From an uncultured Shewanella sp. (GTDB lineage: Bacteria; Pseudomonadota; Gammaproteobacteria; Enterobacterales; Shewanellaceae): a stretch of 57,708 nt of DNA. Positions 5,496-13,823 of this stretch are shown here, piece by piece. The translations under genes were made by a program, and so were the position numbers. The stretch is taken from NCBI RefSeq assembly GCF_947497935.1, contig NZ_CANMIO010000022.1, forward strand, positions 1-57,708, given 5' to 3'. The number at the start of each line of letters is the position of its first letter. Position 1 is the stretch's first letter. A model generated the notes under the pieces. The model did no database searches. It was not told the origin of the DNA and saw only the letters and a list, made by a program, of their open reading frames with translations.

Positions 5496-8339
5496 TTATG
5501 ACTCAGTTAACCGCTTAAAGTTCGCAATATCGATCAACTCAATCTGTTTTCCTTTCTGTACCAATAGCTCTGGCGCATAAGTTAACGAATCGTCCGTCAT
5601 CTGTGCTCCCATATTCTGGGTCAGCCAGCGCACATTTTCATCGGTCATCAGATCGTGATGTGCCTGTAGTAAAATCTCTTTATTGAAGCGTCTTCTCACT
5701 TCAAGTGGCGTTTCTCGGTCATGATCAGCACCAACAGTCACACTCACACTGCATTGCTCACCTAGAGCGGCGCTCATCGCTTCTTCAAGCTGTTTGATAG
5801 CAACATCTGCCGCCAGATGTTTTTGATCAGGCTTTAATAATAACGATAACGGTTGTTCAAATTGATGGCAAACTGAGTTCACCGCTAACTGACGCACTCG
5901 CCCGCCAACTTCTAGCTCTGACATAAAGCGATACCATTTTAGGTCCACTTCATTTCCCGTCAAATCACCACTGGGTAATACAGGTAAGTTTAGCTCAGCA
6001 TCCTGAACAGGAGATGAATCAACTTCTGTTTGCTCTGCTGCCGTTTCATCTGGCTTAGCATTAAACGCACCTAGGTTTACTTCTTCATCGGTGGCTTTAG
6101 TCTCATCGGTTTGCCCCTCGGCTGTCGAGTCATCAAATCGCGCACAAGGATCCTGCTCGTGAGGCTCTTCCCAAGGTGGCCTGTCGATAATCTCGGACTG
6201 ACTAGCATCATCTAGTTGTTGAATTTGCTCTTCAGTTGATTCAAGGCTATCTATAGACCTAGTGTCGCTATCCTTTACTTCGGGCTGCTTTCGCGCCGGA
6301 GGAGTAAAAGGTTTACGAACCTCTAAAGACTTTTTTGAGGATTCCTCCTTAGGATCGTCCTCTCCTAGTCCCTCAAGTAAAGTGGCTCTGGCTGCAAGAA
6401 CGGCGTCCAAAAGGTCATCCCCCGAAGCGGGGCTTGCATGCGCAATCGAGCTAACTGGCGAAGTCACGGACTGAGTCTGTTCTTGGGCTTCATCATCTTG
6501 AGGCTGAGATGGCTCTTGATTGACCTGATAACTTAGATCGTCACCATTATCGAAACCATAATCATGGCTGGAACCATCATAGGCACCGGCATAATCGGCA
6601 TATGATGCTAAATCATCATCGCTGTAATCTGCATAACCTGTGTTTTCGTTGGAAGCACTGGCTTGTTCTTTATCTACAAAACGCTGAGTCTCTGATAGAT
6701 ATTGGGACTTGGCTTGCAATGAAGGCTCTGTTTGCGCTGATGGCTCTGTTCGCGCTGAGGCCTCATTAGTATTCTCAACGCTCTCTGCGGCGTCAGTTAC
6801 TTCGGTATCAGCATCATCAGGAAGCTCAGCTTCTGACTCTGTCGTCGTTTCAGCTTGATTAAATCCCTGACTCTGAGCCTGGCTCATTATCATGGCCAAC
6901 TCGCTGTTAAGGCTTGCATCAGGCTCTTCTAACACCGCATGGTCTTGAGTTAGCGGCTCGCTGTTCGACTCAGTAACATGAGCATTAGCGTTAGCCAAAA
7001 TAGTCTCTACAGGCTTATCTAGTGGCTTTTTCTGCGCAGTCGATTTAAATTCAGCGTTCAGAGCTTCAGTAGCAGACGTCTTTGAAGCACTTGTCTCTGT
7101 AACTAGCGCTTTTTCTGCTTGCGCAGAGTCTATCGTCGTTTGAGCGTGGCCTGTCAAAGCAGGGGGAATTGACTCTGCTTTAACGGTGGCTTGAGTCTCA
7201 CCGACTTCAGGTATATTGACTTCGGCTTTCGACTCTACCGCCCAGCGCGTCACCGGCTTTTCAGGTATGAAGGTTACCGCACGAAGCAGTGCCATCTCGA
7301 GTCCTGATTTTGGATCGGGTGCATGAGGCAAATCTTTACGCCCCGTCAGTAGCAACTGATAGTAAAGTTGTACCTGCTCAGCTGATAGCTGCTGTGCAAA
7401 CGCTTTGATCTGCTCGCTATACAGTGACATTTGCGCCGCAGCAGGGGCAAACTGGGTCAAGGTAATTTGATGCAATAACTCAAGTAAGCTTCGCAGCACT
7501 TCTTCTGGTTCTGCGCCAAATGACAGCACTTTTGCCGTCACTTGCATCAAATCCATGATGTCAGCTCTAGTCAGAGCTTCAAGCAATGCAATAACATGCT
7601 TCTCATCGATGCTACCGAGCATAGTTTGCACTTGTTCGAGTGTGACTTGTCCTGCACCAAATGCAATCGCTTGATCAGTCAAACTGAGGGCATCACGCAT
7701 ACTGCCGTTAGCTGCTTTGGCAAGCAAGGTTAAAGCCGATTCTTCAAACTTCAATTGCTCAGCCGTTAAAATATGGCTTAGCTGCGCGGCAATCTCATCT
7801 TGCGTTAAACTCTTGAGGTTAAACTGCAAACAACGAGATAGAACAGTCACAGGTAAGCGCTGTGGATCGGTTGTCGCTAATAAGAATTTTACGTGCTCAG
7901 GTGGTTCTTCAAGCGTTTTAAGCAAGGCATTAAAACTGCTGCGAGAAAGCATGTGCACTTCATCGATAAGATAAACCTTATAACGACCACGGCTCGGTCT
8001 GTACTGGACGTTATCGAGCAGTTCTCGAGTATCATCAACCTTAGTTCTTGAAGCGGCATCGACTTCAATCAGGTCGACAAAACGGCCTTCGGCAATCTCA
8101 ACGCAGGCAGAACACTTTCCACAAGGCGTGGCTGTGACACCTTGCTCGCAGTTTAAACCCTTAGCAAAAAGACGTGCAAGACTGGTTTTACCCACACCGC
8201 GAGTACCGGAAAAAAGATAAGCATGGTGCAATCTTTGCTGAGTAAGCGCATTGGTTAATGCATGTAAAACATGAGATTGACCAACCATTTGCTCAAAAGT
8301 GGCAGGGCGCCATTTTCTGGCCAACACCTGATATGACAT
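5496..8339 (-). CDS. dnaX: DNA polymerase III subunit tau (gamma by frameshift)
   Basis: 947 aa from ATG 8339, which follows GGGGAG; 24 further upstream in-frame codons look untranslated. This is the clamp-loader ATPase: MSYQVLARKWRP start, Walker A GTRGVGKTS, zinc module CGKCSACVE, DEVHMLS Walker B. Residues from about 390 to 820 are a long acidic Ser/Thr/Glu-rich linker, unusually long (E. coli tau is 643 aa). A tau-type C-terminal domain follows from WYRFMSELEVGG. A programmed -1 frameshift cassette lies in the linker at 6313-6350 and would give a gamma form of about 675 aa. Upstream is apt, downstream ybaB. Confidence 0.96.
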   Translation of the reverse strand: MSYQVLARKWRPATFEQMVGQSHVLHALTNALTQQRLHHAYLFSGTRGVGKTSLARLFAKGLNCEQGVTATPCGKCSACVEIAEGRFVDLIEVDAASRTKVDDTRELLDNVQYRPSRGRYKVYLIDEVHMLSRSSFNALLKTLEEPPEHVKFLLATTDPQRLPVTVLSRCLQFNLKSLTQDEIAAQLSHILTAEQLKFEESALTLLAKAANGSMRDALSLTDQAIAFGAGQVTLEQVQTMLGSIDEKHVIALLEALTRADIMDLMQVTAKVLSFGAEPEEVLRSLLELLHQITLTQFAPAAAQMSLYSEQIKAFAQQLSAEQVQLYYQLLLTGRKDLPHAPDPKSGLEMALLRAVTFIPEKPVTRWAVESKAEVNIPEVGETQATVKAESIPPALTGHAQTTIDSAQAEKALVTETSASKTSATEALNAEFKSTAQKKPLDKPVETILANANAHVTESNSEPLTQDHAVLEEPDASLNSELAMIMSQAQSQGFNQAETTTESEAELPDDADTEVTDAAESVENTNEASARTEPSAQTEPSLQAKSQYLSETQRFVDKEQASASNENTGYADYSDDDLASYADYAGAYDGSSHDYGFDNGDDLSYQVNQEPSQPQDDEAQEQTQSVTSPVSSIAHASPASGDDLLDAVLAARATLLEGLGEDDPKEESSKKSLEVRKPFTPPARKQPEVKDSDTRSIDSLESTEEQIQQLDDASQSEIIDRPPWEEPHEQDPCARFDDSTAEGQTDETKATDEEVNLGAFNAKPDETAAEQTEVDSSPVQDAELNLPVLPSGDLTGNEVDLKWYRFMSELEVGGRVRQLAVNSVCHQFEQPLSLLLKPDQKHLAADVAIKQLEEAMSAALGEQCSVSVTVGADHDRETPLEVRRRFNKEILLQAHHDLMTDENVRWLTQNMGAQMTDDSLTYAPELLVQKGKQIELIDIANFKRLTES
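6313..6350 (-). promoter_or_regulatory. programmed -1 ribosomal frameshift signal in dnaX
   Basis: Reading the - strand: AAGGAGG (6350-6344), seven bases, then the slippery heptamer A AAA AAG (6336-6330) in the correct zero frame, then a short stem AGGTT-CGTA-AACCT. Slippage by -1 gives five codons (V-F-R-G-S) and TAA at 6315-6313. All parts of the E. coli dnaX cassette are present: internal Shine-Dalgarno, A AAA AAG, hairpin and early -1 stop. Confidence 0.85.
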
Positions 8340-8537
8340 GGAACTCCCCAACGTGTCATGAATATGGTTTCGGGAGCACGCTCCTCGACATCTTTGAACA
8401 ATAGCATGCAACGGTTTTACATGCTATCTCAAGCGTCTAAGGAGCGATTTGACGGTGATTAATTCACCTTTTAAGATAAAGAATCGACAGTTTTGCCGCT
8501 TCCCTATCGCTACTATTTATCACAGTAGCCTAGCTGC

Positions 8538-9089
8538 TTATTCGCCTTCAAACTCACAAAGACTGATTAGCTTAAGATCCATCGTTTTTAGACGCTCTTC
8601 ACCGCCTAAGTCTGGCAATGAAATAACAAAGGCTGCGTCATTTACGCTTCCGCCTAACTGGCGAATAAGCTTAACAGTCGCTTCGATTGTACCGCCTGTC
8701 GCCAGTAAGTCATCGATAACGAGTACTTTGTCGTCACTATTGATCGCATCAACATGGATCTCTAACACGTCATGACCATATTCAAGCTCATAGCTTTCTG
8801 AAATGGTCTCTCTTGGTAATTTACCAGGCTTACGAACAGGTACGAAACCAATGCCTAGCTCTAGGGCTAAAGGTGCGCCAAACAAGAAGCCGCGCGCTTC
8901 AGTACCGACAACCTTGGTAAACCCTTGGTCTTTATAGTGCTCTACCAAAAGGCCAATAGTGAGTTTATAGGCTTGTGGATCTTCTAATAAGCTAGTCACA
9001 TCTCTAAACAGGATCCCTTCTTTAGGATAATTAGGGATGGTTTTAATGCTGTTCTTTATTAGTGCCAAGCTGTCAGTATTCATTACCAT
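8538..9089 (-). CDS. apt: adenine phosphoribosyltransferase
   Basis: 183 aa (a second ATG at 9083 would give 181). It converts adenine and PRPP to AMP in purine salvage. The PRPP-binding motif VLVIDDLLATGGT is intact, as are the TEARGFLFGAPLA and RKPGKLPRETISE blocks of the Apt family. It lies about 200 bp upstream of dnaX on the same strand, the conserved apt-dnaX-ybaB order. No clear ribosome site distinguishes the two start codons. Confidence 0.97.
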   Translation of the reverse strand: MVMNTDSLALIKNSIKTIPNYPKEGILFRDVTSLLEDPQAYKLTIGLLVEHYKDQGFTKVVGTEARGFLFGAPLALELGIGFVPVRKPGKLPRETISESYELEYGHDVLEIHVDAINSDDKVLVIDDLLATGGTIEATVKLIRQLGGSVNDAAFVISLPDLGGEERLKTMDLKLISLCEFEGE

Positions 9090-9344
9090 AATTCTGTACT
9101 TTATCTACTTTAGTTTGCTGACATCCCCAGCCCAAAATTTGATTATGCCGGTATAGATGTCATCGAAGTGTAAAAATCGGCAACAAGCTTAAGCCGCTTT
9201 ATAGCGAGTTGCAACCTAGTAAATCCAGAAGTGTAGTCTTAGTCTTAGCTATTTTGTGTTTCGATTGTTTTTATGTGAGGAGTTTTTTAAACTAAAGCCG
9301 TAATAGAGCTTAAATTTCAATATGATGACTCAATACAGTGAAGG

Positions 9345-9716
9345 TTAACCGTCGATTTCAGGAATGCTTCTCAGATAAAAAATTAAACCTGCGCCCAAAC
9401 ACGCCAGCATCACTTTAACCCAGATCAAAGGCACAATTGCAATGCTGGTTAAAAAACTCAGGCTACTTACTACATAAGCTTTCTTCTTTAAACTTTTACG
9501 AATAGCGCCCTGCGCCTGCCAATTTTTCAGTGCATCGGCAAACCAAGGGTGGCTCATCAACCACTGATAAAGCCTATCACTAGAACGGGCAAAACAATAC
9601 GCGGCCAATAAGATAAACGGCACAGTTGGCAATATAGGTAGTAATATACCTAATAGCCCCAAGACTAGACTGCAAAGTCCGAAAATAAGAAAAAAGCCAC
9701 GCTTTAACGCCATCAA
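9345..9716 (-). CDS. ybaN: YbaN/DUF454 family inner membrane protein
   Basis: 123 aa with two hydrophobic N-terminal helices (about residues 7-40, LGLLGILLPILPTVPFILLAA) and two more near the C-terminus (about 80-115), separated by an amphipathic part with W-L-M-S-H-P-W-F. The GLLPxLPTxPFLLLAAxCFARSS-type block is the hallmark of the YbaN (DUF454) family. E. coli ybaN is also next to apt, which supports the assignment. Function unknown. Double ATG start (M-M). Confidence 0.85.
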   Translation of the reverse strand: MMALKRGFFLIFGLCSLVLGLLGILLPILPTVPFILLAAYCFARSSDRLYQWLMSHPWFADALKNWQAQGAIRKSLKKKAYVVSSLSFLTSIAIVPLIWVKVMLACLGAGLIFYLRSIPEIDG

Positions 9717-9724
9717 TCAATCCT

Positions 9725-9757
9725 AAAAAACAAAAAGCCACTCTGTATTGAGTGGCT
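9725..9757 (-). terminator. terminator after the 39-aa membrane gene
   Basis: On the - strand AGCCACTC-aataca-GAGTGGCT is followed by TTTTTGTTTTTT. It ends the short transcript carrying the gene at 9787-9906 just before ybaN. Confidence 0.85.
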
Positions 9758-9786
9758 AGTATACCCGAGCTTGGCTTAAAGGCGGA

Positions 9787-9906
9787 TTAAATTAATCCGA
9801 CAATCTTCAACCAAGTAAGGCTTGCGGGTAATGTAGGGATAAGCATTACAAGAATAAAACCAATAAAATAAACAATGTTAAATGGGTCTTTAAACGGCTG
9901 ACTCAT
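9787..9906 (-). CDS. 39-aa single-helix membrane protein
   Basis: 39 codons from ATG 9906 with GAGGAAG five bases upstream. The product (start MSQPFKDPFNIVYFIGFILV) has one hydrophobic helix (about residues 10-25) and a hydrophobic C-terminus. It has its own strong terminator at 9725-9757, and a perfect TATAAT plus an FNR-type palindrome lie upstream, so it looks like an independent regulated gene. It follows the RiPP operon by 89 bp on the same strand, but separate promoter elements argue against operon membership. Family not recognised. Confidence 0.65.
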   Translation of the reverse strand: MSQPFKDPFNIVYFIGFILVMLIPTLPASLTWLKIVGLI

Positions 9907-9939
9907 GACTTCCTCTCTTATTATTGTTAACTGCATTTA

Positions 9940-9953
9940 TTGATCTAGATCAA
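9940..9953 (-). promoter_or_regulatory. FNR/EtrA-type palindrome
   Basis: TTGATCTAGATCAA is a perfect match to the FNR consensus TTGAT-N4-ATCAA. A perfect -10 hexamer (TATAAT on the - strand, 9970-9965) ends about 11 bp upstream, so the site would lie near or just after the transcription start of the 39-aa gene. That geometry suggests repression by FNR/EtrA (or CRP) rather than activation. Confidence 0.6.
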
Positions 9954-9995
9954 TTTTTGCGGCCATTATAGAGTTCCATCACAGGAATAGGAAGT

Positions 9996-10745
9996 CTATT
10001 TAGTCATAAATTCCCTAATAATTCCCTTATGGCTCAACTCAGTAAGTAACTGATGACAACCTTGGCGTAAAACGCTAGCTTCAACCTGAGTAAAGGTTTG
10101 CACTAACCAAGTCACTAACTCTTGATAATCAACACCTTCTTGTTGTGACATATACGCTAGCACCTGTGCGGTAAGTGGATTCAAATTTAAAAAACTCACC
10201 TCATCATCTGCATCACGATAGATGCAGAAGCATTGTGGCTCGGTTGCAGCCTCTTGCGGTCGATAATCTGGGCTTATATGCTGCACATCATAAGCATATT
10301 GAGCAATTTGAGCGGTCGCAGCAACACATAGCTTTTTATTCTCAATATCGCTGGATGTAATGAATCGGTGCCTCACATTATCTTGGGCAACGGCTACGAC
10401 TAATTCCAGCCATTCATAATGGGCTAATTCAAGCATAAAGGGAGGATCGAGTTCCGTAGCTTCATACTCAGTTTGCAGAAATAACAGAAACTCTTGAGAG
10501 ATCTCTAAAAATATCGGGGTATGGCAGTCGTGCGTAACAAAGAACTTTCGCACTAGACTTAACCAATCTTGCTGCTCGTACAGGCTCTTGAGCACCGGAA
10601 AAGCATTTGAAATAAAACCATCAATATTATTGAAAAACAGCTCACGATAAATTGTCATTCGCCGCGCTTCAATCCCCTCTGGGGGCTGAAGAGAAGGATC
10701 TTTAATGCAATCCATAAAGTTCTGCTGCACCTTAACAAAACTCAT
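9996..10745 (-). CDS. hvfC: DUF2063 partner protein of RiPP-modifying enzyme (HvfC/BufC-like)
   Basis: 249 aa. The N-terminus (VQQNFMDCIKDP, then RMTIYRELFFNNIDGFISNAFPVLKSL) matches the DUF2063 putative DNA-binding domain found beside DUF692 enzymes. The C-terminal half resembles the winged-helix-like peptide-binding partner of such systems. In HvfBC/MbnBC-type pairs this protein presents the precursor peptide to the iron enzyme. Its start overlaps the stop of the DUF692 gene (shared base at 10745), so the two are translationally coupled. Cytoplasmic, no signal peptide. Confidence 0.88.
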   Translation of the reverse strand: MSFVKVQQNFMDCIKDPSLQPPEGIEARRMTIYRELFFNNIDGFISNAFPVLKSLYEQQDWLSLVRKFFVTHDCHTPIFLEISQEFLLFLQTEYEATELDPPFMLELAHYEWLELVVAVAQDNVRHRFITSSDIENKKLCVAATAQIAQYAYDVQHISPDYRPQEAATEPQCFCIYRDADDEVSFLNLNPLTAQVLAYMSQQEGVDYQELVTWLVQTFTQVEASVLRQGCHQLLTELSHKGIIREFMTK

Positions 10746-11608
10746 TAAGCACTCCTTTTCAAGCTGTCTAAATATCGATTTTGATAGTCATGGATCTGGT
10801 TGATCTCTAGTAATAGTTCGCTGGTTTCGGGGATATTAAAATCGCGCTCTAACAAGGTTGGAAACACGCCGTGGTGCTGGTGACAAGCATCGAGTAGTTT
10901 CCAAACCGGATCGACAATATCTGCACCATGAGTATCGACGATTAAATCCTCAGCCTCCTCATAATGCCCAGCGATATGCAAATACGCGATTTTATCGGTT
11001 GGCATCGCCTTTAAAAATTCAAGGGCATCATATTGATGATTAATCGAATTAACATAGATGTTATTAACATCTAAAAGCATCTTACAACCCGCCTCTTGCA
11101 TGACCGCGCTAACAAATGCAGCCTCTGACATTTCGGCCCCAGGCGCCGCATAAAATGACACATTCTCAAGCACTAAAGGACGCTCAATTATGTCTTCGAC
11201 TTGCTTAACTCGCTGAGCGACATGCATAACGGCTTCTGAGGTAAAGGGGATCGGCATTAAATCGTACATATGTCCAGTACCGGAGCAGTAACTTAAATGC
11301 TCTGAATAAGTTTCTATCTGGTGCAGATCTAAAAAATCTTTGACGCTTCTAACAAACTGAACATCCAGTGGCGCAGGACTGCCGATCGATAAAGATAGGC
11401 CATGACAATAGAACTGATGCTTTTCGGTGAGCTCTCTAAACTGGCGGCCAAACTTCCCCCCCAAAGTCATCCAGTTTTCAGGGGCTATTTCAAAAAAATC
11501 GATCGCTCTCGGTACTGACTGGCACATTTCATCCAGCATCTCTCGTCTAAGGCCTAAGCCTACTAGTCCCTTATTCACCTTACTGCTATGTGTCATACTG
11601 TCGCCCAT
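10745..11608 (-). CDS. hvfB: DUF692 multinuclear iron enzyme modifying Cys of a RiPP precursor (HvfB/BufB)
   Basis: 287 aa; an alternative ATG at 11596 would remove four residues. It is a TIM-barrel DUF692 protein related to MbnB/TglH/HvfB, which use two or three irons and oxygen to convert cysteines of a precursor into oxazolone/thioamide or thiooxazole groups. Candidate metal ligands stand at the expected blocks: SEHLSY, LENVSFYA, LDVNNIYVNS, LHIAGH, DTHGADI and LLERDFNIP. It lies 66 bp downstream of an EGKCG-repeat precursor, with a hairpin between, and overlaps the partner gene. The precise product chemistry here is inferred from the HvfA-type motif. Confidence 0.92.
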   Translation of the reverse strand: MGDSMTHSSKVNKGLVGLGLRREMLDEMCQSVPRAIDFFEIAPENWMTLGGKFGRQFRELTEKHQFYCHGLSLSIGSPAPLDVQFVRSVKDFLDLHQIETYSEHLSYCSGTGHMYDLMPIPFTSEAVMHVAQRVKQVEDIIERPLVLENVSFYAAPGAEMSEAAFVSAVMQEAGCKMLLDVNNIYVNSINHQYDALEFLKAMPTDKIAYLHIAGHYEEAEDLIVDTHGADIVDPVWKLLDACHQHHGVFPTLLERDFNIPETSELLLEINQIHDYQNRYLDSLKRSA

Positions 11609-11634
11609 TTACATCTGAATCAGCTAAACAAACA

Positions 11635-11654
11635 GGGCCAGCACATGCTGACCC
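11635..11654 (-). promoter_or_regulatory. intercistronic hairpin between precursor and enzyme genes
   Basis: On the - strand an 8-bp stem (one G-T pair) with a 4-nt loop lies between the precursor stop and the enzyme start, followed by TGTTTGTTT. Such a leaky terminator or processing hairpin would yield more precursor mRNA than enzyme mRNA. Confidence 0.55.
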
Positions 11655-11674
11655 CGCATAACTACCTAGAAAGC

Positions 11675-12106
11675 TTATTTAGCGCCGCCACATTTACCTT
11701 CACCGCACTTACCTTCTTTCTTAGCTTTCTTTTCGCCACCACATTTACCTTCACCACACTTACCTTCTTTGGCCTTCATCTTGTCGGCACCACATTTACC
11801 CTCGCCGCACTTGCCTTCTTTTGCCTTCATCTTGTCGGCGCCACACTTACCTTCACCGCACTTACCTTCTTTAGCTTTCATTTTATCGGCGCCACATTTA
11901 CCTTCGCCGCACTTACCCTCTTTAGCCTTTTTCTTATCGGCACCACATTTACCTTCACCGCACTTACCTTCGCCCTCTACTAGCTGGTAACCGGCTTGCA
12001 TCTCACTGTAGCCAAATGGGTTTGCTTGAACACTGGTCGCTAAAGCACTTCCCATTACAACAGCACCTACAGCTACAGTGATTGCAGTTTTATTCACTAA
12101 TTTCAT
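11675..12106 (-). CDS. hvfA: EGKCG-repeat RiPP precursor (HvfA/bufferin-like metallophore)
   Basis: 143 aa with an AGAGGGAAG-type ribosome site. Residues 1-28 are a Sec signal peptide (MKLVNK..., cleavage likely after SVQA). A leader-like stretch NPFGYSEMQAGYQLVE follows. Residues 46-140 contain six doublets EGKCGEGKCG at an exact 17-residue period (46, 63, 80, 97, 114, 131), joined by Lys-rich linkers A-D-K-[KM]-K-A-K or G-E-K-K-A-K-K; 12 Cys in all and no other cysteine. HvfA-type peptides have such motifs converted by HvfBC into copper-binding groups and are exported to the periplasm. First gene of a three-gene operon; no DoxX-type hvfD gene is seen. Confidence 0.92.
   Translation of the reverse strand: MKLVNKTAITVAVGAVVMGSALATSVQANPFGYSEMQAGYQLVEGEGKCGEGKCGADKKKAKEGKCGEGKCGADKMKAKEGKCGEGKCGADKMKAKEGKCGEGKCGADKMKAKEGKCGEGKCGGEKKAKKEGKCGEGKCGGAK
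11687..11971 (-). repeat. 51-bp coding tandem repeat in the RiPP precursor
   Basis: Five full 51-bp units plus a final 30-bp doublet encode the 17-residue EGKCG-doublet repeats. Third-position changes between units (tgc/tgt, ggc/ggt) show that the protein repeat, not just the DNA, is maintained. Confidence 0.9.
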
Positions 12107-12476
12107 AATCTCTTCCCTCTTACATAATCAATATGGTATCGGTTACCAACAAGGCATTTTGTTGGCTTGCTAAATTAGACCCGCTCACCAACAATTAAAT
12201 TTCATAAATTTTACATTCATCACATTTATGACTCAATAAAACGGGTAGGTCAAATAATCATCTTCAAACAAACTGTGCACATTTGAATGTTTACTCAAAC
12301 TTTTTTTCTAAAAGCTCATCATTTGACGCTCCCTCACTCCTATGAATTTCGCATCAAGGCATTAACATTTATCATCGCAACAAAGTTGTCATCGATTTAC
12401 TCTAGATAAATTGATTAAGTCTATTTGGCCGGCAGTTTAGGATGAGGTAGAATGCAGCGCCTCTAAAAATACCGAT
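12107..12476. other. divergent intergenic region hvfA / dusC
   Basis: 370 bp separate the two divergent genes. An inverted repeat CCAACAA-ggcatt-TTGTTGG (12146-12165) lies 40-60 bp upstream of hvfA and could be an operator or a 5' UTR stem. The dusC side is AT-rich. No further open frame was found and no sigma-factor match is convincing. Confidence 0.5.
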
Positions 12477-13436
12477 ATGTTGGACTGTTCAGTGCGAATA
12501 ATTTTGGCGCCTATGGAAGGCGTTGTAGATGATTTAATGCGAGAGATCCTCTCAGCCATCAACCCTTATGATCTAATGGTCACCGAGTTTGTGCGTGTGG
12601 TTGATCAACTGCTGCCTGAAAAAGTGTTCTATCGCCTTTGCCCTGAGCTGCAAAACGGTGCACAAACACTATCCGGCACACCAGTACGGGTGCAACTACT
12701 TGGCCAAGATCCTGACTGGATGGCAGAAAATGCCGTTAGAGCTGTGGAACTAGGTTCAAATGGCGTGGATGTGAATTTTGGCTGCCCAGCAAAGATGGTT
12801 AATCGTAGTAATGGCGGTGCTGTCATGCTGCAATATCCAGAGCAGCTATATAAAGTTGTGAAAGCGATGCGTGATGCAGTCCCAAGCGAGCAGCCTGTTA
12901 CCGCAAAGATTCGTTTAGGCTTTAATGACAAATCACTCTATATGGAAAATGCGCTAGCAATTTATGAAGCTGGCGCAAGTGAACTAGCCGTCCATGCTCG
13001 CAGCAAAGTCGATGGCTATAAACCTCCTGCTTATTGGGAATATATCACCGACATCAATGCCAAGTTACCCATCCCCGTTATTGCCAATGGCGAGATCTGG
13101 AACCGAGCTGATGCCGAGCGCTGTATGAGCGTAACTGGGTGTGACAGTATCATGGTCGGACGTGGAGCCATTTCACTGCCAAACCTTGCCGCACACATAA
13201 AAGGCGATGCCTCTTACACTTGGGAGCAATCACTCAATCTCATGCTTGAGTATACTAACCGTGAATTAGAGGGAAGAAAGAGTACTTATTATCCAGCTCG
13301 GATCAAACAGTGGTTTGGTTATCTGAATCGCCAATATAGTGAAGCTGATGAACTATTTAGAGAGCTAAGGGTATTTAAAACGGCTGAAGAAATTATCGAT
13401 GTCTTACGCCGCGCACAAGAGAATTTAACGAAATAA
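12477..13436 (+). CDS. dusC: tRNA-dihydrouridine(16) synthase DusC
   Basis: 319 aa FMN-dependent enzyme reducing uridine 16 of tRNA. The start LAPMEGVVDDLMRE, the FVRVVDQLLP block and the catalytic-Cys loop FGCPAKMVNRSNGG are DusC-type; phosphate-binding ANGEIWNRADAERC and MVGRGA motifs and the C-terminal helical tRNA-binding domain (RIKQWFGYLNRQY) are present. Compared with E. coli DusC, a few residues precede the LAPMEG core; an in-frame GTG at 12492 is possible. Monocistronic, divergent from hvfA. Confidence 0.95.
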   Translation: MLDCSVRIILAPMEGVVDDLMREILSAINPYDLMVTEFVRVVDQLLPEKVFYRLCPELQNGAQTLSGTPVRVQLLGQDPDWMAENAVRAVELGSNGVDVNFGCPAKMVNRSNGGAVMLQYPEQLYKVVKAMRDAVPSEQPVTAKIRLGFNDKSLYMENALAIYEAGASELAVHARSKVDGYKPPAYWEYITDINAKLPIPVIANGEIWNRADAERCMSVTGCDSIMVGRGAISLPNLAAHIKGDASYTWEQSLNLMLEYTNRELEGRKSTYYPARIKQWFGYLNRQYSEADELFRELRVFKTAEEIIDVLRRAQENLTK

Positions 13437-13823
13437 CGAGCATCTATTGCTCTCTATTTTCAAAAGTTAAGCCACGAGAATAACCTCTATTTTTTCAAGC
13501 AAATAGAGGTTTAGCTAGCTATCACATCATCATAGGCAAGAACGACTAACTGTTGTTTTAACTGTTTGCAATCAGCTAGCAGTATCGTCTACAGAAAGAT
13601 CCCAATAAGTTATTTACAAGTTGTTTGATATCGCTTAAACCTCTTGAAATAGATTTATAACTTATCTTTCCCTTCCCCGGCTCACCAGCGTATTGAGTGA
13701 GCTAATTAGCATTTTATTGCATGATATCACCAAAATATAGCGCTGAATTGATCTTAGTCATAACGCGTCACGCCTGCAGGTTTAGACTAACAAGCCGTAA
13801 AGTCAATAATTGTAGGCAATCTT
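13437..13823. other. intergenic region downstream of dusC
   Basis: Contains a strong 11-bp inverted repeat AACCTCTATTT / AAATAGAGGTT (13482-13511) that may end the dusC transcript although the T-tract is poor. The remaining 300 bp show no open frame or repeat I can support. Confidence 0.5.
13482..13511 (+). terminator. hairpin after dusC, possible terminator
   Basis: 11-bp perfect stem with an 8-nt loop, followed by ttagctagct rather than a clean T-run; it may act as a transcript-end stabiliser or an imperfect terminator. Confidence 0.45.

Noticed and set aside
8340..8411. 24-residue N-terminal extension of DnaX
   Set aside because: The DnaX family starts MSYQVLARKWRP and GGGGAG stands directly before ATG 8339.
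9907..9995. The 39-aa membrane gene as a fourth member (hvfD) of the RiPP operon
   Set aside because: It is far too small for a DoxX-type HvfD and has its own promoter-like elements.
11588..11990. + strand frames opposite the RiPP precursor
   Set aside because: They are antisense translations of the 51-bp repeat (HLPSPHLPS and similar) and have no ribosome site.
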